Below, piece after piece: positions 36,509 through 46,658 of a stretch of DNA of 64,000 nucleotides. This DNA comes from Mucilaginibacter sp. PAMC 26640 (GTDB taxonomy: Bacteria; Bacteroidota; Bacteroidia; Sphingobacteriales; Sphingobacteriaceae): positions 4,650,001 through 4,714,000 of the forward strand of contig CP014773.1 of NCBI GenBank assembly GCA_001596135.1. The letters run 5' to 3'. The notes below the pieces were generated by a model that saw only the letters and a program-made list of their open reading frames with translations, was not told where the DNA came from and made no database searches. Every line of letters starts with the position of its first letter. The first letter of the stretch is position 1. Made by a program: the position numbers and the translations under genes.

Positions 36509-37951
36509 TTAATATTCTATTTTAAAAGTTGCAGCACTTGCCGTAGTACGGTTATTTTGAACCGATGCCGGGATCTGCAGCACCAGGTCATCATTGGTCA
36601 ATTGCCATTTGATCTTATCCTTAAAACCCAGCAAGGACACTTTCTTTACCTTTTTAATGTCGTTAAGCTTTACCGTAACCGTCTTGTCAAACTTAACCAT
36701 ATTATCCTGCGCTAATAAAAACGCATAAACAGTATTGGTATTTTTGGCTTTGGTATAGTAAATATTACCGGTAGAATAAGGGGCTATTGATTTAGATCCA
36801 TAGATTCCTTCACCGTTTACATTCATCCATTTACTGATCTCACCAAGGCGCTCATAAGCAACCGGGTCCCAGTCCCCATCCGGGCCGGGGCCGATGTTCA
36901 ATAGCAAATTACCACCGCGTGATACGATTTTTACCAACAGGTTAACAATTTCTTTTGAAGATTTGTAGCGATCACCGGGAACATAGCTCCAGGAATTACC
37001 CATTGTGATACAAGTTTCCCAGGGATGATCCAGCGGCACGGCTGGTACTTGCTGCTCCGGTGTGGTGTAATTTTCGAACTCTCCGGCAACGGTCCGGTCA
37101 ACCACAATAAGGCCCGGTTGCTTGCTGCGCCCCATGGCTGCGATTTTAGCCATATCGATGTCCTGGTTAAATTTGATGCCGCGCTGCCAATCTACCGAAG
37201 TATCGATAGAACTTTTAGGCCTTACCCAGCCGCCATCCAGCCAAAGTATATCCACTTTTCCATAGTCGGTCATCAATTCGCTGATCTGGTTGTAGGTAAA
37301 ATCTTTAAACTTCTGCCATTTTTCAGGATGCATGGCGGGGTCGTAATTTACATTACGATCCTTTGGCGGAAAGTATGGCCACCAGTAATCTTCCGAATGC
37401 CAGTCGGGTTTAGAGAAATAGGCACCTATCATAAAGTTCTCCTTACGGAATGCATTGAAGATCTCTTTCGTGACGTTGGCACGTGGGTTAGTTGAAAATG
37501 GTGTTTTAGCAGATGTGATTTTATAATCGGATTGTTTGGTATCAAACATATTAAAGCCATCATGATGCTTGGTTGTAAATACCACATATTTCATCCCGGC
37601 ACCTTTGGCGGCAGCTACCCATTTTTCAGGGTTGAATTTTGTTGGATTAAAAGTTGTCTGCAGGTTTTCGTAAGCTTTTACGTAACCGTTGTAAGTGGCA
37701 CCATAAGGGCCTTTACGTTGCGTCCAGCCTTCGTCTTCGGGGCAAATGCTCCAGCTTTCTACTACGCCCCATTGGCTGTAAGTACCCCAATGCATAAACA
37801 GGCCGAATTTGAGATCCTGCCAGCCCTTGAGTTTTTGCTTTACCAATTCATCAGAGGGTGCCTGGTAACTTTTAGACATGTTGTGCTCCTGGGCGTAAAC
37901 CCCGGCTATGTTCAAAAGCATTGAAAGAATAAATACCGATCTTTTTATCAT
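36509..37951 (-). CDS. GH29 alpha-L-fucosidase (first gene of the operon)
   Basis: A 480-residue exported enzyme. The start is set at 37951, where MIKRSVFILSMLLNIAGVYAQ is a good signal peptide; the longer frame upstream adds 33 residues that do not look like coding sequence. Landmarks are WQDLKFGLFMHWGTYSQWG, YVVFTTKHHDGFNMFDTKQSDY, nucleophile Asp239 in DILWLDGGWV, and VSRGGNLLLNIGPGPDGDW. Overall it is closer to the broad-specificity GH29-A type than its neighbour at 32071. With that neighbour it would cover two kinds of fucosyl linkage. A promoter-like TATATTTG lies 26 nt upstream. Confidence 0.93.
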   Translation of the reverse strand: MIKRSVFILSMLLNIAGVYAQEHNMSKSYQAPSDELVKQKLKGWQDLKFGLFMHWGTYSQWGVVESWSICPEDEGWTQRKGPYGATYNGYVKAYENLQTTFNPTKFNPEKWVAAAKGAGMKYVVFTTKHHDGFNMFDTKQSDYKITSAKTPFSTNPRANVTKEIFNAFRKENFMIGAYFSKPDWHSEDYWWPYFPPKDRNVNYDPAMHPEKWQKFKDFTYNQISELMTDYGKVDILWLDGGWVRPKSSIDTSVDWQRGIKFNQDIDMAKIAAMGRSKQPGLIVVDRTVAGEFENYTTPEQQVPAVPLDHPWETCITMGNSWSYVPGDRYKSSKEIVNLLVKIVSRGGNLLLNIGPGPDGDWDPVAYERLGEISKWMNVNGEGIYGSKSIAPYSTGNIYYTKAKNTNTVYAFLLAQDNMVKFDKTVTVKLNDIKKVKKVSLLGFKDKIKWQLTNDDLVLQIPASVQNNRTTASAATFKIEY

Positions 37952-38452
37952 AAGGCAGTTATAAATAAAGTCCGGGCCAAATATAGCGCGGCTATGTCTA
38001 AGACAGGCTTTTATAATTTTATGCTTACAATAAATTTGATTTAGATGCACCCGCCGTTAATCATGCGGAACAAAGCAGCATACATTGCTATTATGCCCTT
38101 TGATTATCAGGCGTTTCCATAATGACAACACTAACCCAGCCGTTTAAAAAAAAATACAGAAAAAAAATTTTCAGGATGTAAGCATTATATTTCTTTTAAT
38201 TGTCCTTACACCAACGCAGGTATTGTGAAACCAGCAATCTGCGGCACCTAATCAATAAATAGTAACGTTACCAAAGCTCCGGCTTGTTTACTACTAATTA
38301 AAAAAAACTAATTGATGGCCTATGTAAGAAAGAATTACTCTCCCCAACAAAGCATAGTTACCCAAGGGGCTACCGCTTAAGAAACTAAACTGTTTATACA
38401 ATCCCCCCTGACCAGGGAATTTTGTAATTAATCTCTTTTAAACTAATCAAGT
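37952..38452. other. Divergent regulatory region between the GH29 operon and SusC
   Basis: A 501-bp region with no gene. It holds the candidate GH29 promoter (37978-37985), an A-rich stretch (about 38145-38168), a near-consensus TATATTTC (about 38187-38194) and a perfect 10-bp palindrome GTAACGTTAC (38262-38271). A long leader for the SusC gene is likely. No local regulator gene is adjacent. Confidence 0.5.
37978..37985 (-). promoter_or_regulatory. Candidate -7 element (TATATTTG) for the fucosidase/hexosaminidase/mannosidase operon
   Basis: On the minus strand it matches TAnnTTTG and lies 26 nt before the chosen ATG at 37951, a fitting distance for a short leader. No clear -33 element is seen. 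Confidence 0.35.
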
Positions 38453-41400
38453 ATGGAATTTTTTAGACATCCAACGGGTGTAAGAAACAGATATTGGCTG
38501 AATAAATCTCTGCCAATATGTAAAATGGCGCTGGCTTTGCTAATCGTAGCAAACGTACCGGCTAATGCCGCTGAAGCAACTTTAAACACCAAAGGTTTTA
38601 AATTGAATCACAAAGCCGCTGAGCCTGTAACAGGTTTGGTAACTGATGAGGCCGGCGAGCCACTGGCAGGTGTAAGTGTAGCGGTAAAAGGTACCGGTAC
38701 AGGCACACAAACCGACGCGAGCGGTAAATTCTCATTAAACGCTCCTTTAAATTCAACCATTGTATTTAGCTATGTTGGTTTTAAAAGCCAATCGGTTGTT
38801 TTTACAGGTAAAGCACTCAGAATATCTTTAGCATCAAGCACTGCCTTAAATGAAGTGGTAGTAACCGCTTTGGGTATTAAGAAAGATGAGCGTAAATTAG
38901 GTTACTCTGTAACTACAGTTAAAGGCGATTTATTAAACACTGCGAAAGAAACCAACGTTGCCTTATCACTACAGGGCCGTGTTGCGGGTTTAAGTATCAG
39001 TGGTACAAATGGTGGCCCGGGTTCATCAGCGCGTATTTTGTTACGTGGTGTAACCAGCTTAACAGCAGGCGGCCCATTATTTGTTATCAACGGCGTACCA
39101 ATGGATAACACCCAAAGGGGTCAGTCCGGCGAGTGGGGCGGTGCAGACTTTGGTGATGGTATCAGCAACATCAACCCTGATGATATCGAAACCATGACCG
39201 TATTGAAAGGCCAGTCGGCATCAGCATTATACGGTACACGTGCGGTAAACGGTGTTATTTTAATCACCACAAAATCTGGTAAGAAAAATTCAGGTTTTGG
39301 CGTTGAATACAACACCAACTACCAAATGGATAAGGTATATGATAATACCGATTTCCAAAATGTTTACGGCCAGGGTTTACTTGGTGCTAAACCAGTTACT
39401 ACTGCAGGTGCATTAGCTTCGGGCAACCAGGCTTGGGGTGCTAAGTTGGATGGATCGCAAGTAATTCAGTTTGACGGTAATAACTACGCTTACTCAAAAA
39501 CAAGCGACGACTATACTAAATTCTACAAAACCGGTAACACATTTACCAACACGGTTTCTTTAACCGGTGGTAACGAAACCGGCGCATTCCGTTTATCAGC
39601 TTCCGATCTGAATAACCATGCTATTACACCAAATAGCGGTATCAACAGAAAAACTTTCAACTTTAACGGTTCGCAAACTGTAATTAAAAATCTGGATATC
39701 AATTTGGTAGCCAACTACATTTTGGATAACGCAAAAAACCGTTCTGGCTTGAGCGATGGACCGGGTAACCCTAACAACGTTCAGTTCTTAGCGCCAAACG
39801 AAGGCCAAAGTATTTTGGCACCAGGCACCAAAGCCGATGGGACAGAGCAGTCTTTCACCGATGATATTTATGTAACTAACCCTTACTTTGCTGCTTACAA
39901 TTTTGTAACCAACACTACCAGGGAGCGTTTAATATCATCTATATCTGCTAAATACGCATTAACTAACTGGGCATACGTACAAGGCCGTATTGGTTATGAT
40001 AAAATCCATGACAAACGTTTAGGCATTACTCCAACCGGTACAGCTTACGCGGGCAACAACGGTAGTATGTCAACCCAAACTACTCAAATCACTGAGTTAA
40101 ACTCTGATGTTTTGATTGGTGCAAAGCATGACCTGATTAAGGACTTGTTAAATCTTGATGTGTCTGTGGGTGGTAACATCCGTAAAAGCGATGCATCTGG
40201 TACATTTATCAATGCCAATCAATTCATTATCCCGTACTTCTACGATCTGTCTAACGGTAAAACAAGAGACAGTGGCAACCAGGGTGTATCAAAACAACAG
40301 GTAAACTCTGCGTATTACACTGCAGATTTCGCTGTTAAAAGCTTCTTGGTATTGAGCACATCTGGCCGTTACGATTCTTACTCAAGTATTGGTGGTGATG
40401 TAGGCCGTGGTATATTTACGCCATCTGTTTCTGGTAGCTTTATCTTTTCCGAGCTTACCCATATCAATGGCCTGGACTTTGGTAAATTACGCCTTTCATA
40501 TGCCAAAACAAGTGCAGCTCCAAATCCTTACACAAACAGGGTTTATTATAACGTAAATAATTCAATCAATGGAGTAAGCGCTGGTAGCTTTGATACATCG
40601 TTACCAAATCTTTTCTTAAAACCTTATACATTAAGTGAGTTTGAAATCGGTACTTCACTAAAGTTCTTCAACGATCGCGTTGGCTTAGATGTAACCTATT
40701 TCCACAAGAAAACCAAAAACGAAATCCTGAGCGGATCTCTTGATATTTCAAGCGGTTACACCAGCTATTACGTTCCTACCGGTTCTACACAAAATAAAGG
40801 TTTAGAGGTTGAACTACATGGCTCACCTTTCAGAAGCAGCACCTTTAACTGGACATCATCTTTTAACTTTACTTATGTAAATAACAAGATCTTGTCAACA
40901 GATGCTAATAATAGCAACATTGGTTTAGGTACCTATCGTCCGTTAAATGCAACAACAGCATTTGTTGTAGGCATGTCTGGCCCACAAATTTTGGCTAACG
41001 ATTATCTTCGTAACGACCAGGGTCAAATTATCTATGATGCGCAGGGTATTCCTAAAGCTACAGGCCGTGTTCCTATGGGTAGCGTTATACCTAAGTTTTA
41101 TGGTGGCTTTAACAATGATTTCAGCTACAAAAACTTTAACTTCTCGTTCCTGATCGATTACCGTTATGGTAACAAAGTTTTATCAGCTACTAATTACTAC
41201 AGTATCTTCCGCGGGTTAAACCAAATGACTTTGGCTGGCCGCGAAACTGGTGTTGTTGGTGTTGGTGTAAACGAAGCGGGTACTACAAACACAGTTAATG
41301 TACCTGCACAAACCTATTACCAAGGGCTTGCACGTAATATCTCTGCGGTTAACGTGTTAGATGGTAGCTTCATCAAATTACGTCAGATCACTTTAGGTTA

Positions 41401-41614
41401 TGCTATTCCTAAGGCTTCTATAGCAAACACGCCGTTTAATTCAATCACCGTTTCTTTGGTAGCACGTAACTTATGGACTATCATGAAACGTACAGACAAT
41501 ATCGATCCGGAATCTAACTTTGCACCAGGTATTAACTATGCCGGTATCGAAGGTACAAGCGTACCTGCTGTTAGGACTTACGGGTTAAATGTTAACTTTA
41601 AATTTAAAAAATAA
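38453..41614 (+). CDS. SusC-family TonB-dependent transporter
   Basis: A complete 1,053-residue transporter. After an N-terminal extension and signal (KMALALLIVANVPANAAE) comes a carboxypeptidase-like domain (VTGLVTDEAGEPLAGVSVAVKGT), a TonB-box-like region (LNEVVVTALGIKKDERKLGYS), the plug (VALSLQGRVAGLSISGTNGGPG; MTVLKGQSASALYGTRAVNGVILITTK), and the barrel ending in VRTYGLNVNFKFKK. There is no STN domain. It pairs with the SusD_2 protein 5 nt downstream and faces away from the GH29-GH20-GH29-GH92 operon, so a host- or plant-glycoprotein glycan is a reasonable cargo. By eye the gene is richer in A/T-ending codons than most neighbours. Confidence 0.96.
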   Translation: MEFFRHPTGVRNRYWLNKSLPICKMALALLIVANVPANAAEATLNTKGFKLNHKAAEPVTGLVTDEAGEPLAGVSVAVKGTGTGTQTDASGKFSLNAPLNSTIVFSYVGFKSQSVVFTGKALRISLASSTALNEVVVTALGIKKDERKLGYSVTTVKGDLLNTAKETNVALSLQGRVAGLSISGTNGGPGSSARILLRGVTSLTAGGPLFVINGVPMDNTQRGQSGEWGGADFGDGISNINPDDIETMTVLKGQSASALYGTRAVNGVILITTKSGKKNSGFGVEYNTNYQMDKVYDNTDFQNVYGQGLLGAKPVTTAGALASGNQAWGAKLDGSQVIQFDGNNYAYSKTSDDYTKFYKTGNTFTNTVSLTGGNETGAFRLSASDLNNHAITPNSGINRKTFNFNGSQTVIKNLDINLVANYILDNAKNRSGLSDGPGNPNNVQFLAPNEGQSILAPGTKADGTEQSFTDDIYVTNPYFAAYNFVTNTTRERLISSISAKYALTNWAYVQGRIGYDKIHDKRLGITPTGTAYAGNNGSMSTQTTQITELNSDVLIGAKHDLIKDLLNLDVSVGGNIRKSDASGTFINANQFIIPYFYDLSNGKTRDSGNQGVSKQQVNSAYYTADFAVKSFLVLSTSGRYDSYSSIGGDVGRGIFTPSVSGSFIFSELTHINGLDFGKLRLSYAKTSAAPNPYTNRVYYNVNNSINGVSAGSFDTSLPNLFLKPYTLSEFEIGTSLKFFNDRVGLDVTYFHKKTKNEILSGSLDISSGYTSYYVPTGSTQNKGLEVELHGSPFRSSTFNWTSSFNFTYVNNKILSTDANNSNIGLGTYRPLNATTAFVVGMSGPQILANDYLRNDQGQIIYDAQGIPKATGRVPMGSVIPKFYGGFNNDFSYKNFNFSFLIDYRYGNKVLSATNYYSIFRGLNQMTLAGRETGVVGVGVNEAGTTNTVNVPAQTYYQGLARNISAVNVLDGSFIKLRQITLGYAIPKASIANTPFNSITVSLVARNLWTIMKRTDNIDPESNFAPGINYAGIEGTSVPAVRTYGLNVNFKFKK

Positions 41615-41619
41615 CAAAG

Positions 41620-43215
41620 ATGAAAAAACGACTTATATATAGTTGCCTGCTTGTAGGTGCCACCTTTATAGCGGGTTGTACTAAAGACTTTGAGGCAATC
41701 AACACTAACCCTACAAAAGTAAATGAGGCCACATTTCCACCAAATTTTTTGCTGGCACAGTCTCAGATAAAGTTTTCAAACAGCGGTTACGATCAATTGC
41801 TTTTCCAAAGTATGTGGTCTCAATCATTAGCCGGTACCTACTCTTACTATAGCAATGGCGACAAGTATGTTTACGGTGGCAGCGGACGCGGTTACTTAGA
41901 GCGTACCTGGAATACCAGCTATGGCGCAGCTACCCTGGTTGATGAAATGAAAAACCTGATCAAGGGTAAAGCTGAATACACCAACCTGGATAACGTTGGT
42001 ACCATCATGCGGATCCTGATCCTGCAACGTGTTACCGATGCTTACGGAGATATCCCTTTCTCTCAGGAAGGCCAGGCAAAATCTGGTGTGATCACTCCGG
42101 AATTTGATAGCCAGCAAGCTGTATACACTTCAATGCTTTCTCAGTTAGAGACAGCAACTGCAGCGTTAGACGCTACTAAAGACAAACCATCATCAGATTT
42201 GATGTATGGTGGTAACATTGCACAATGGAAAAAACTGGGTTACTCTTTAATGTTAAAAGCTGCAATGCGCTTAACTAAAGTTGATCCTGCTACTGCAAAA
42301 ACATATGCCGAAAAAGCATTTGCAGGCGGTACCATGGCATCTATCGATGATAATGCTAAAGTTAAAGCTGATGAAGCAAATGGTAACAGCAACAGTGATG
42401 TTAATGCATTATTGGTAAAAGATGATTTCAGGGAAGTAAGATGGTCAAATACTTTGATCAGTTACATGCAATTAAATGCAGATCCCCGCATTAGTGCCGT
42501 AGCAGAAATCTCAGCAGGAACAGGTAAAGCTGCAAATGAGGCTTATTTAGCTGGTGACAATACTGCTGCTTTGCAAGTTGGTATGCCAAATGGCTACGAC
42601 CAAAACGGCGGTACTACCGACATATCTAAAGCACCTGGATACCCTGGAACAAGCCCTGCTAACCCTGCCGTTGCAGGTGATGTTGCAGCACCGGATGGCA
42701 AATACTCACGCCCAAGGTTTGCTGTTTATCAGGATCGCAGCCGTATTAATATGCTTTATACTTATGGCGAAAGTGAATTGTTGCTTGCAGAAGCAGCGAC
42801 AAGAGGCTGGAACACTGGTGTTGCAGCTACACACTTTGCCAATGCCTTAGCAGCAGACGTACAGAGCATTGCGCAATTCAATGCAGCTGGTGCAGTTTCT
42901 ACAGCCAGCACTGCAGCGTTTGTAGCGGCTCATCCGTTAGTACCGGCAACTGCTTTAGAGCAAATCAACATGGAGTATTTTGTGGTAACCTCTACAACAT
43001 TTAACTTCAATGAAACATGGGCTAACTGGAGAAGATCGGGCTTCCCTGTTTTAACACCGGTTAAATACCCAGGACAGTTTACTGATGGGTCTATTCCCCG
43101 CAGAAATCCTTACCCACTTGGATTACCATCTACCAACGCAGCAAATTATGCTGCTGCGGTTGCAAAAATCACCGGTGGTGACGTATTTACCGCCCGAGTT
43201 TGGTGGGATAAATAA
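41620..43215 (+). CDS. SusD-like outer-membrane lipoprotein, SusD_2 type
   Basis: A 531-residue lipoprotein (lipobox IAGC) with the SusD_2 opening CTKDFEAINTNPTKV, followed by TIMRILILQRVTDAYGDIPFSQEGQA, AQWKKLGYSLMLKAAMRLTKVDP, YGESELLLAEAATRGW and ETWANWRRSGFPVLTPVKYPG, with the characteristic VWWDK end. It forms the lid of the transporter encoded 5 nt upstream. A strong terminator follows, so the SusCD pair is its own transcription unit. Codon use resembles that of its SusC partner. Confidence 0.95.
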   Translation: MKKRLIYSCLLVGATFIAGCTKDFEAINTNPTKVNEATFPPNFLLAQSQIKFSNSGYDQLLFQSMWSQSLAGTYSYYSNGDKYVYGGSGRGYLERTWNTSYGAATLVDEMKNLIKGKAEYTNLDNVGTIMRILILQRVTDAYGDIPFSQEGQAKSGVITPEFDSQQAVYTSMLSQLETATAALDATKDKPSSDLMYGGNIAQWKKLGYSLMLKAAMRLTKVDPATAKTYAEKAFAGGTMASIDDNAKVKADEANGNSNSDVNALLVKDDFREVRWSNTLISYMQLNADPRISAVAEISAGTGKAANEAYLAGDNTAALQVGMPNGYDQNGGTTDISKAPGYPGTSPANPAVAGDVAAPDGKYSRPRFAVYQDRSRINMLYTYGESELLLAEAATRGWNTGVAATHFANALAADVQSIAQFNAAGAVSTASTAAFVAAHPLVPATALEQINMEYFVVTSTTFNFNETWANWRRSGFPVLTPVKYPGQFTDGSIPRRNPYPLGLPSTNAANYAAAVAKITGGDVFTARVWWDK

Positions 43216-43230
43216 TTATACCCTACTATA

Positions 43231-43266
43231 AAAAAACAAGGCTGTGTATACAGCCTTGTTTTTTTG
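43231..43266 (+). terminator. Rho-independent terminator after the SusCD pair
   Basis: A 9-bp perfect stem (ACAAGGCTG, 43236-43244, with CAGCCTTGT, 43251-43259) and a 6-nt loop are followed by a run of T. The A run before the stem pairs with it, so it may work in both directions. Confidence 0.9.
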
Positions 43267-43352
43267 TTTATAGTGAAAACGTTTTTAAATTTAAATTAGC
43301 AATCGCTATATTTATAATCGCCGTAATTAGCGAATAAACCCCTATTATTTAA

Positions 43353-46300
43353 ATGTATTGCTGCTACAGTTTTTGCCGACCGGTTTTTAAGGGCCTGAGC
43401 CTTTTGTGCCTCTTAATCGTAATTAAATGTACCGGCGTATTTGCCCAGCAATCACCCCTGTTTAAACTTTTACCGGCCACACAAACCGGAATCAGCTTTC
43501 GTAACGATTTAACGGAAGATGAGAAATTAAACGTACTCTCCTACGAATACCTGTATAACGGTGGTGGCGTTGCCGTTGGCGATATCAATAACGACGGCCT
43601 GCCCGATGTTTTTTTCACCAGCAATATGGGCGCAAACAAGTTGTACCTTAACCTGGGCAACCTGAAATTTAAAGATATTACCGTGCAGGCCTCCCCTGCC
43701 CTTGCGGGCCGGAAAGGCGGCTGGAAAACCGGCGTTACCATGGCTGATGTAAATGGCGATGGCCTGCTAGATATTTATATCTGTTACTCCGGCCTCGGCG
43801 ATAACGAGATTAGGCGGAACCAGCTTTTTATCAATAAAGGCAACAACAAATTTACCGAATCTGCCAAAGCCTACGGGCTTGATGATCCCGGCTACAGCAC
43901 ACAAGCTGTTTTCTTCGACTACAACAACGATGGCAAACTGGATATGTTCCTGCTGAACCACAACGTTAAAAAGATTAATAATATAGAGATAGCCCAAAAC
44001 AAAACCCAGACAGATGAACTGGCCAGCAACAAATTATTTGAGAACGCAGGCGGACATTTTACTGATGTATCAAAAAAAGCAGGCATTATTCAAAACCCAT
44101 TAACCTTTGGACTTGGCGTAGCCATTGCAGATATTAACCAGGACGGCTATCCTGACATCTACGCCACCAATGACTATAATGAACCCGACTACGTATACAT
44201 CAACAACGGGAACGGAACATTTACCGAGCAATCGCAAAAAATGCTGCGGCACCTATCACAGTTTTCTATGGGGGTTGATATCGCGGATATTAATAATGAC
44301 GGTTTGCCCGATATCATGACCCTGGATATGCTACCTCCCGATAACAGGCGGCAAAAACTGCTTCAGCTGCAGGAAAACTACGAAACCTTTGAGCTGATGC
44401 TTAACCAGGGCCTTTACAAACAGTACATGCGTAACATGCTGCAATTGAATAATGGCGATGGCACCTTTAGTGAAATAGGCCAGCTGGCAGGTGTGTCCAA
44501 CACCGATTGGAGCTGGTGCCCTTTAATTGCTGATTTTGACAACGACGGATACAAAGATATTTTTATTTCGAACGGATACCTTAGGGATTATACCAACAAA
44601 GACTTTTTACGCTATTGGGGCGATTATAAAATGAAGAAGGCTATGGATCGCGAGCCTACTTTACTAATGGACCTCGTACAGGCGATGCCATCAACAACGC
44701 TATCCAACTACATCTTTCAAAATAATCACGATCTTACTTTTACCAACAAAAAACAGGATTGGGGGATCACACAACCCGGCATTTCCAGCGGTTCAGCCTA
44801 TGCTGATCTGGATAATGACGGCGATTTGGACCTTATTACCAATAACATCAATAACACGGCTTCGGTGTTTGAAAACACTGCCAGTCAAACTTTAGGCAAT
44901 ACATACCTGTCCTTAAGTTTTACCCAAGCCAACAAACAATTGATCACTACCGGCACCCGCGTATACCTGTATGCCGGGAAATCAATTCAATACCAGGAAG
45001 TAAACCAAAACCGGGGGTATTTATCATCGGTATCTACCGTTCTCAACTTTGGGTTGGGTAAGCTGGCCGCGATTGATTCCGTTAAGATCATCTGGCCGGA
45101 TAAAACCGTTCAACTGCTAACCGATGTAAAGACCAATCAACACATAAACGTTAATTACCAGGGCATTAACAAACCCCTCCCGCTGGTTAGCCAAACCAAA
45201 ACACTGTTCACCAAAGCAGGCGCTGCCATAGCTTACAAAAGCACTGAGAATTCAATAAACGATTTTAAGCGCCAGCCGCTGATGCTGTTCATGGACTCGA
45301 AAACAGGGCCGGTAATGGCAAAAGCCGACGTTAATAAAGACGGACTGGAAGATATCTTCATTGGTGGCGATGCTACCGCTCCGGGTAAAATTTTCTTACA
45401 AAATAAAAATGGTTCATTTACGGGTTCGGATATTGCCGACCTGAATGCCGAAAACACATCAGCAGCCGTTTTTTTTGATGCCAACGGCGATGGCTTCCCG
45501 GATCTGTACCTTGCCAAAGGCGGCTATGCCTTGCTAGAACCGGGCACGCCTGCCCTGCAGGATAAGTTATATTTTAATGATGGCAAAGGTGCCTTTAAAT
45601 ATATGAGCACTACTTTGCCTAAGATTACCAACAGCAGCAAATCTTGCATCCGCCCATGCGATTATAACAACGACGGCAAAATGGACCTGTTTATTGGCGG
45701 ACGGATTGTACCCGGCCAGTACCCGGTTACGCCGGAAAGTTACCTGCTCACCAACAACGGAGACGGCAGCTTTCAATCTTCACCCGCGCCCTTTAAAATG
45801 GCCGGTATGGTTACCGATGCCCAATGGACAGACCTGGATGGCGATGGCCGCAAGGATTTGATCATTTGCGGCGACATGATGCCGATTATGGTTTACCTGA
45901 ATACTAAAGAAGGCTTTGTTGACAAAACTAAAACCTGGTTTAGTGAACCCGAAAGCGGCTTTTGGAACAGTTTAAACCTGGTGGATGTAGATGGCGATGG
46001 AAAAATGGATTTGATTGCTGGTAACCTCGGCACCAATACCCAAATAACCGCAAGCCCGGCACAGCCTGCAGAAATGTATTACGCCGATTTTGACAACAAT
46101 GGTTCGATAGACCCTTTCTTTAATTTTTTCGTACAGGGTGTAAGCTATCCATTTGTTAGCCGCGATGAACTTAACGATCAGATTTACCCAATGCGCAAAA
46201 AATTCAGCTCATACAAAGCTTACTGCGATGCTACCATGCAGCAAATATTTAGTACAGATGAGCTTTCAAAAGCGGATAAACTCAGCGTTACGGATGTGGG

Positions 46301-46658
46301 CACCGCATGCTTTTTAAACAGGGGTGGTAGCTTTGTTAAAACCAGCTTGCCTGTGGAGGCTCAATTTTCCACGGTGACCCAAATTTTAAGCGGCGACTAC
46401 GATTATGACGGCAAACCAGATCTGCTATTGTTTGGCAATCACTCTGATAACCGACTAAAACTGGGCAGTTTTGATGCCGGCTATGGCTGCCTTTTAAAAG
46501 GCAATGGCAAGGGCGGCTTTACCTACGTAACGCAGGTTGCATCGGGCATTTGTGTGCCGGGCGATGTAAAATCAGCAACCGAGATCACCGTCAGCAATTC
46601 AAAATATATTATGATCGCCGTATCCAATGAGGCGGTTCAATTTTATAAAGAAAACTAA
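43353..46658 (+). CDS. Exported VCBS/FG-GAP propeller protein with ASPIC/UnbV domain
   Basis: A 1,101-residue exported protein (signal region to about VFAQQ). At least ten FG-GAP/VCBS motifs with calcium-binding DxNxDGxxD loops are spread along it (GDINNDGLPDVFF, ADVNGDGLLDIYI, ADINQDGYPDIYA, ADFDNDGYKDIFI, TDLDGDGRKDLII, VDVDGDGKMDLIA), forming one or two propellers. Between them, at about residues 510-600, is an ASPIC/UnbV segment (GTRVYLYAGKSIQYQEVNQNRGYLSS, then DSVKIIWPDKT). The function is unknown; such proteins are thought to mediate binding. Its stop overlaps the start of the vanadium-haloperoxidase-like gene by one base, and a c-heme/VCBS protein follows. The upstream terminator shows it is not simply a SusD read-through. 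Confidence 0.9.
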   Translation: MYCCYSFCRPVFKGLSLLCLLIVIKCTGVFAQQSPLFKLLPATQTGISFRNDLTEDEKLNVLSYEYLYNGGGVAVGDINNDGLPDVFFTSNMGANKLYLNLGNLKFKDITVQASPALAGRKGGWKTGVTMADVNGDGLLDIYICYSGLGDNEIRRNQLFINKGNNKFTESAKAYGLDDPGYSTQAVFFDYNNDGKLDMFLLNHNVKKINNIEIAQNKTQTDELASNKLFENAGGHFTDVSKKAGIIQNPLTFGLGVAIADINQDGYPDIYATNDYNEPDYVYINNGNGTFTEQSQKMLRHLSQFSMGVDIADINNDGLPDIMTLDMLPPDNRRQKLLQLQENYETFELMLNQGLYKQYMRNMLQLNNGDGTFSEIGQLAGVSNTDWSWCPLIADFDNDGYKDIFISNGYLRDYTNKDFLRYWGDYKMKKAMDREPTLLMDLVQAMPSTTLSNYIFQNNHDLTFTNKKQDWGITQPGISSGSAYADLDNDGDLDLITNNINNTASVFENTASQTLGNTYLSLSFTQANKQLITTGTRVYLYAGKSIQYQEVNQNRGYLSSVSTVLNFGLGKLAAIDSVKIIWPDKTVQLLTDVKTNQHINVNYQGINKPLPLVSQTKTLFTKAGAAIAYKSTENSINDFKRQPLMLFMDSKTGPVMAKADVNKDGLEDIFIGGDATAPGKIFLQNKNGSFTGSDIADLNAENTSAAVFFDANGDGFPDLYLAKGGYALLEPGTPALQDKLYFNDGKGAFKYMSTTLPKITNSSKSCIRPCDYNNDGKMDLFIGGRIVPGQYPVTPESYLLTNNGDGSFQSSPAPFKMAGMVTDAQWTDLDGDGRKDLIICGDMMPIMVYLNTKEGFVDKTKTWFSEPESGFWNSLNLVDVDGDGKMDLIAGNLGTNTQITASPAQPAEMYYADFDNNGSIDPFFNFFVQGVSYPFVSRDELNDQIYPMRKKFSSYKAYCDATMQQIFSTDELSKADKLSVTDVGTACFLNRGGSFVKTSLPVEAQFSTVTQILSGDYDYDGKPDLLLFGNHSDNRLKLGSFDAGYGCLLKGNGKGGFTYVTQVASGICVPGDVKSATEITVSNSKYIMIAVSNEAVQFYKEN

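Noticed and set aside
37025..37495. 156-codon plus-strand ORF
   Set aside because: Antisense to the GH29 gene, overlapping its nucleophile region; no signal, motif or context support.
36509..38050. Longer form of the first GH29 gene starting at 38050
   Set aside because: The extra 33 residues precede a good signal peptide and would bury it; the ATG at 37951 also fits the TATATTTG promoter candidate.
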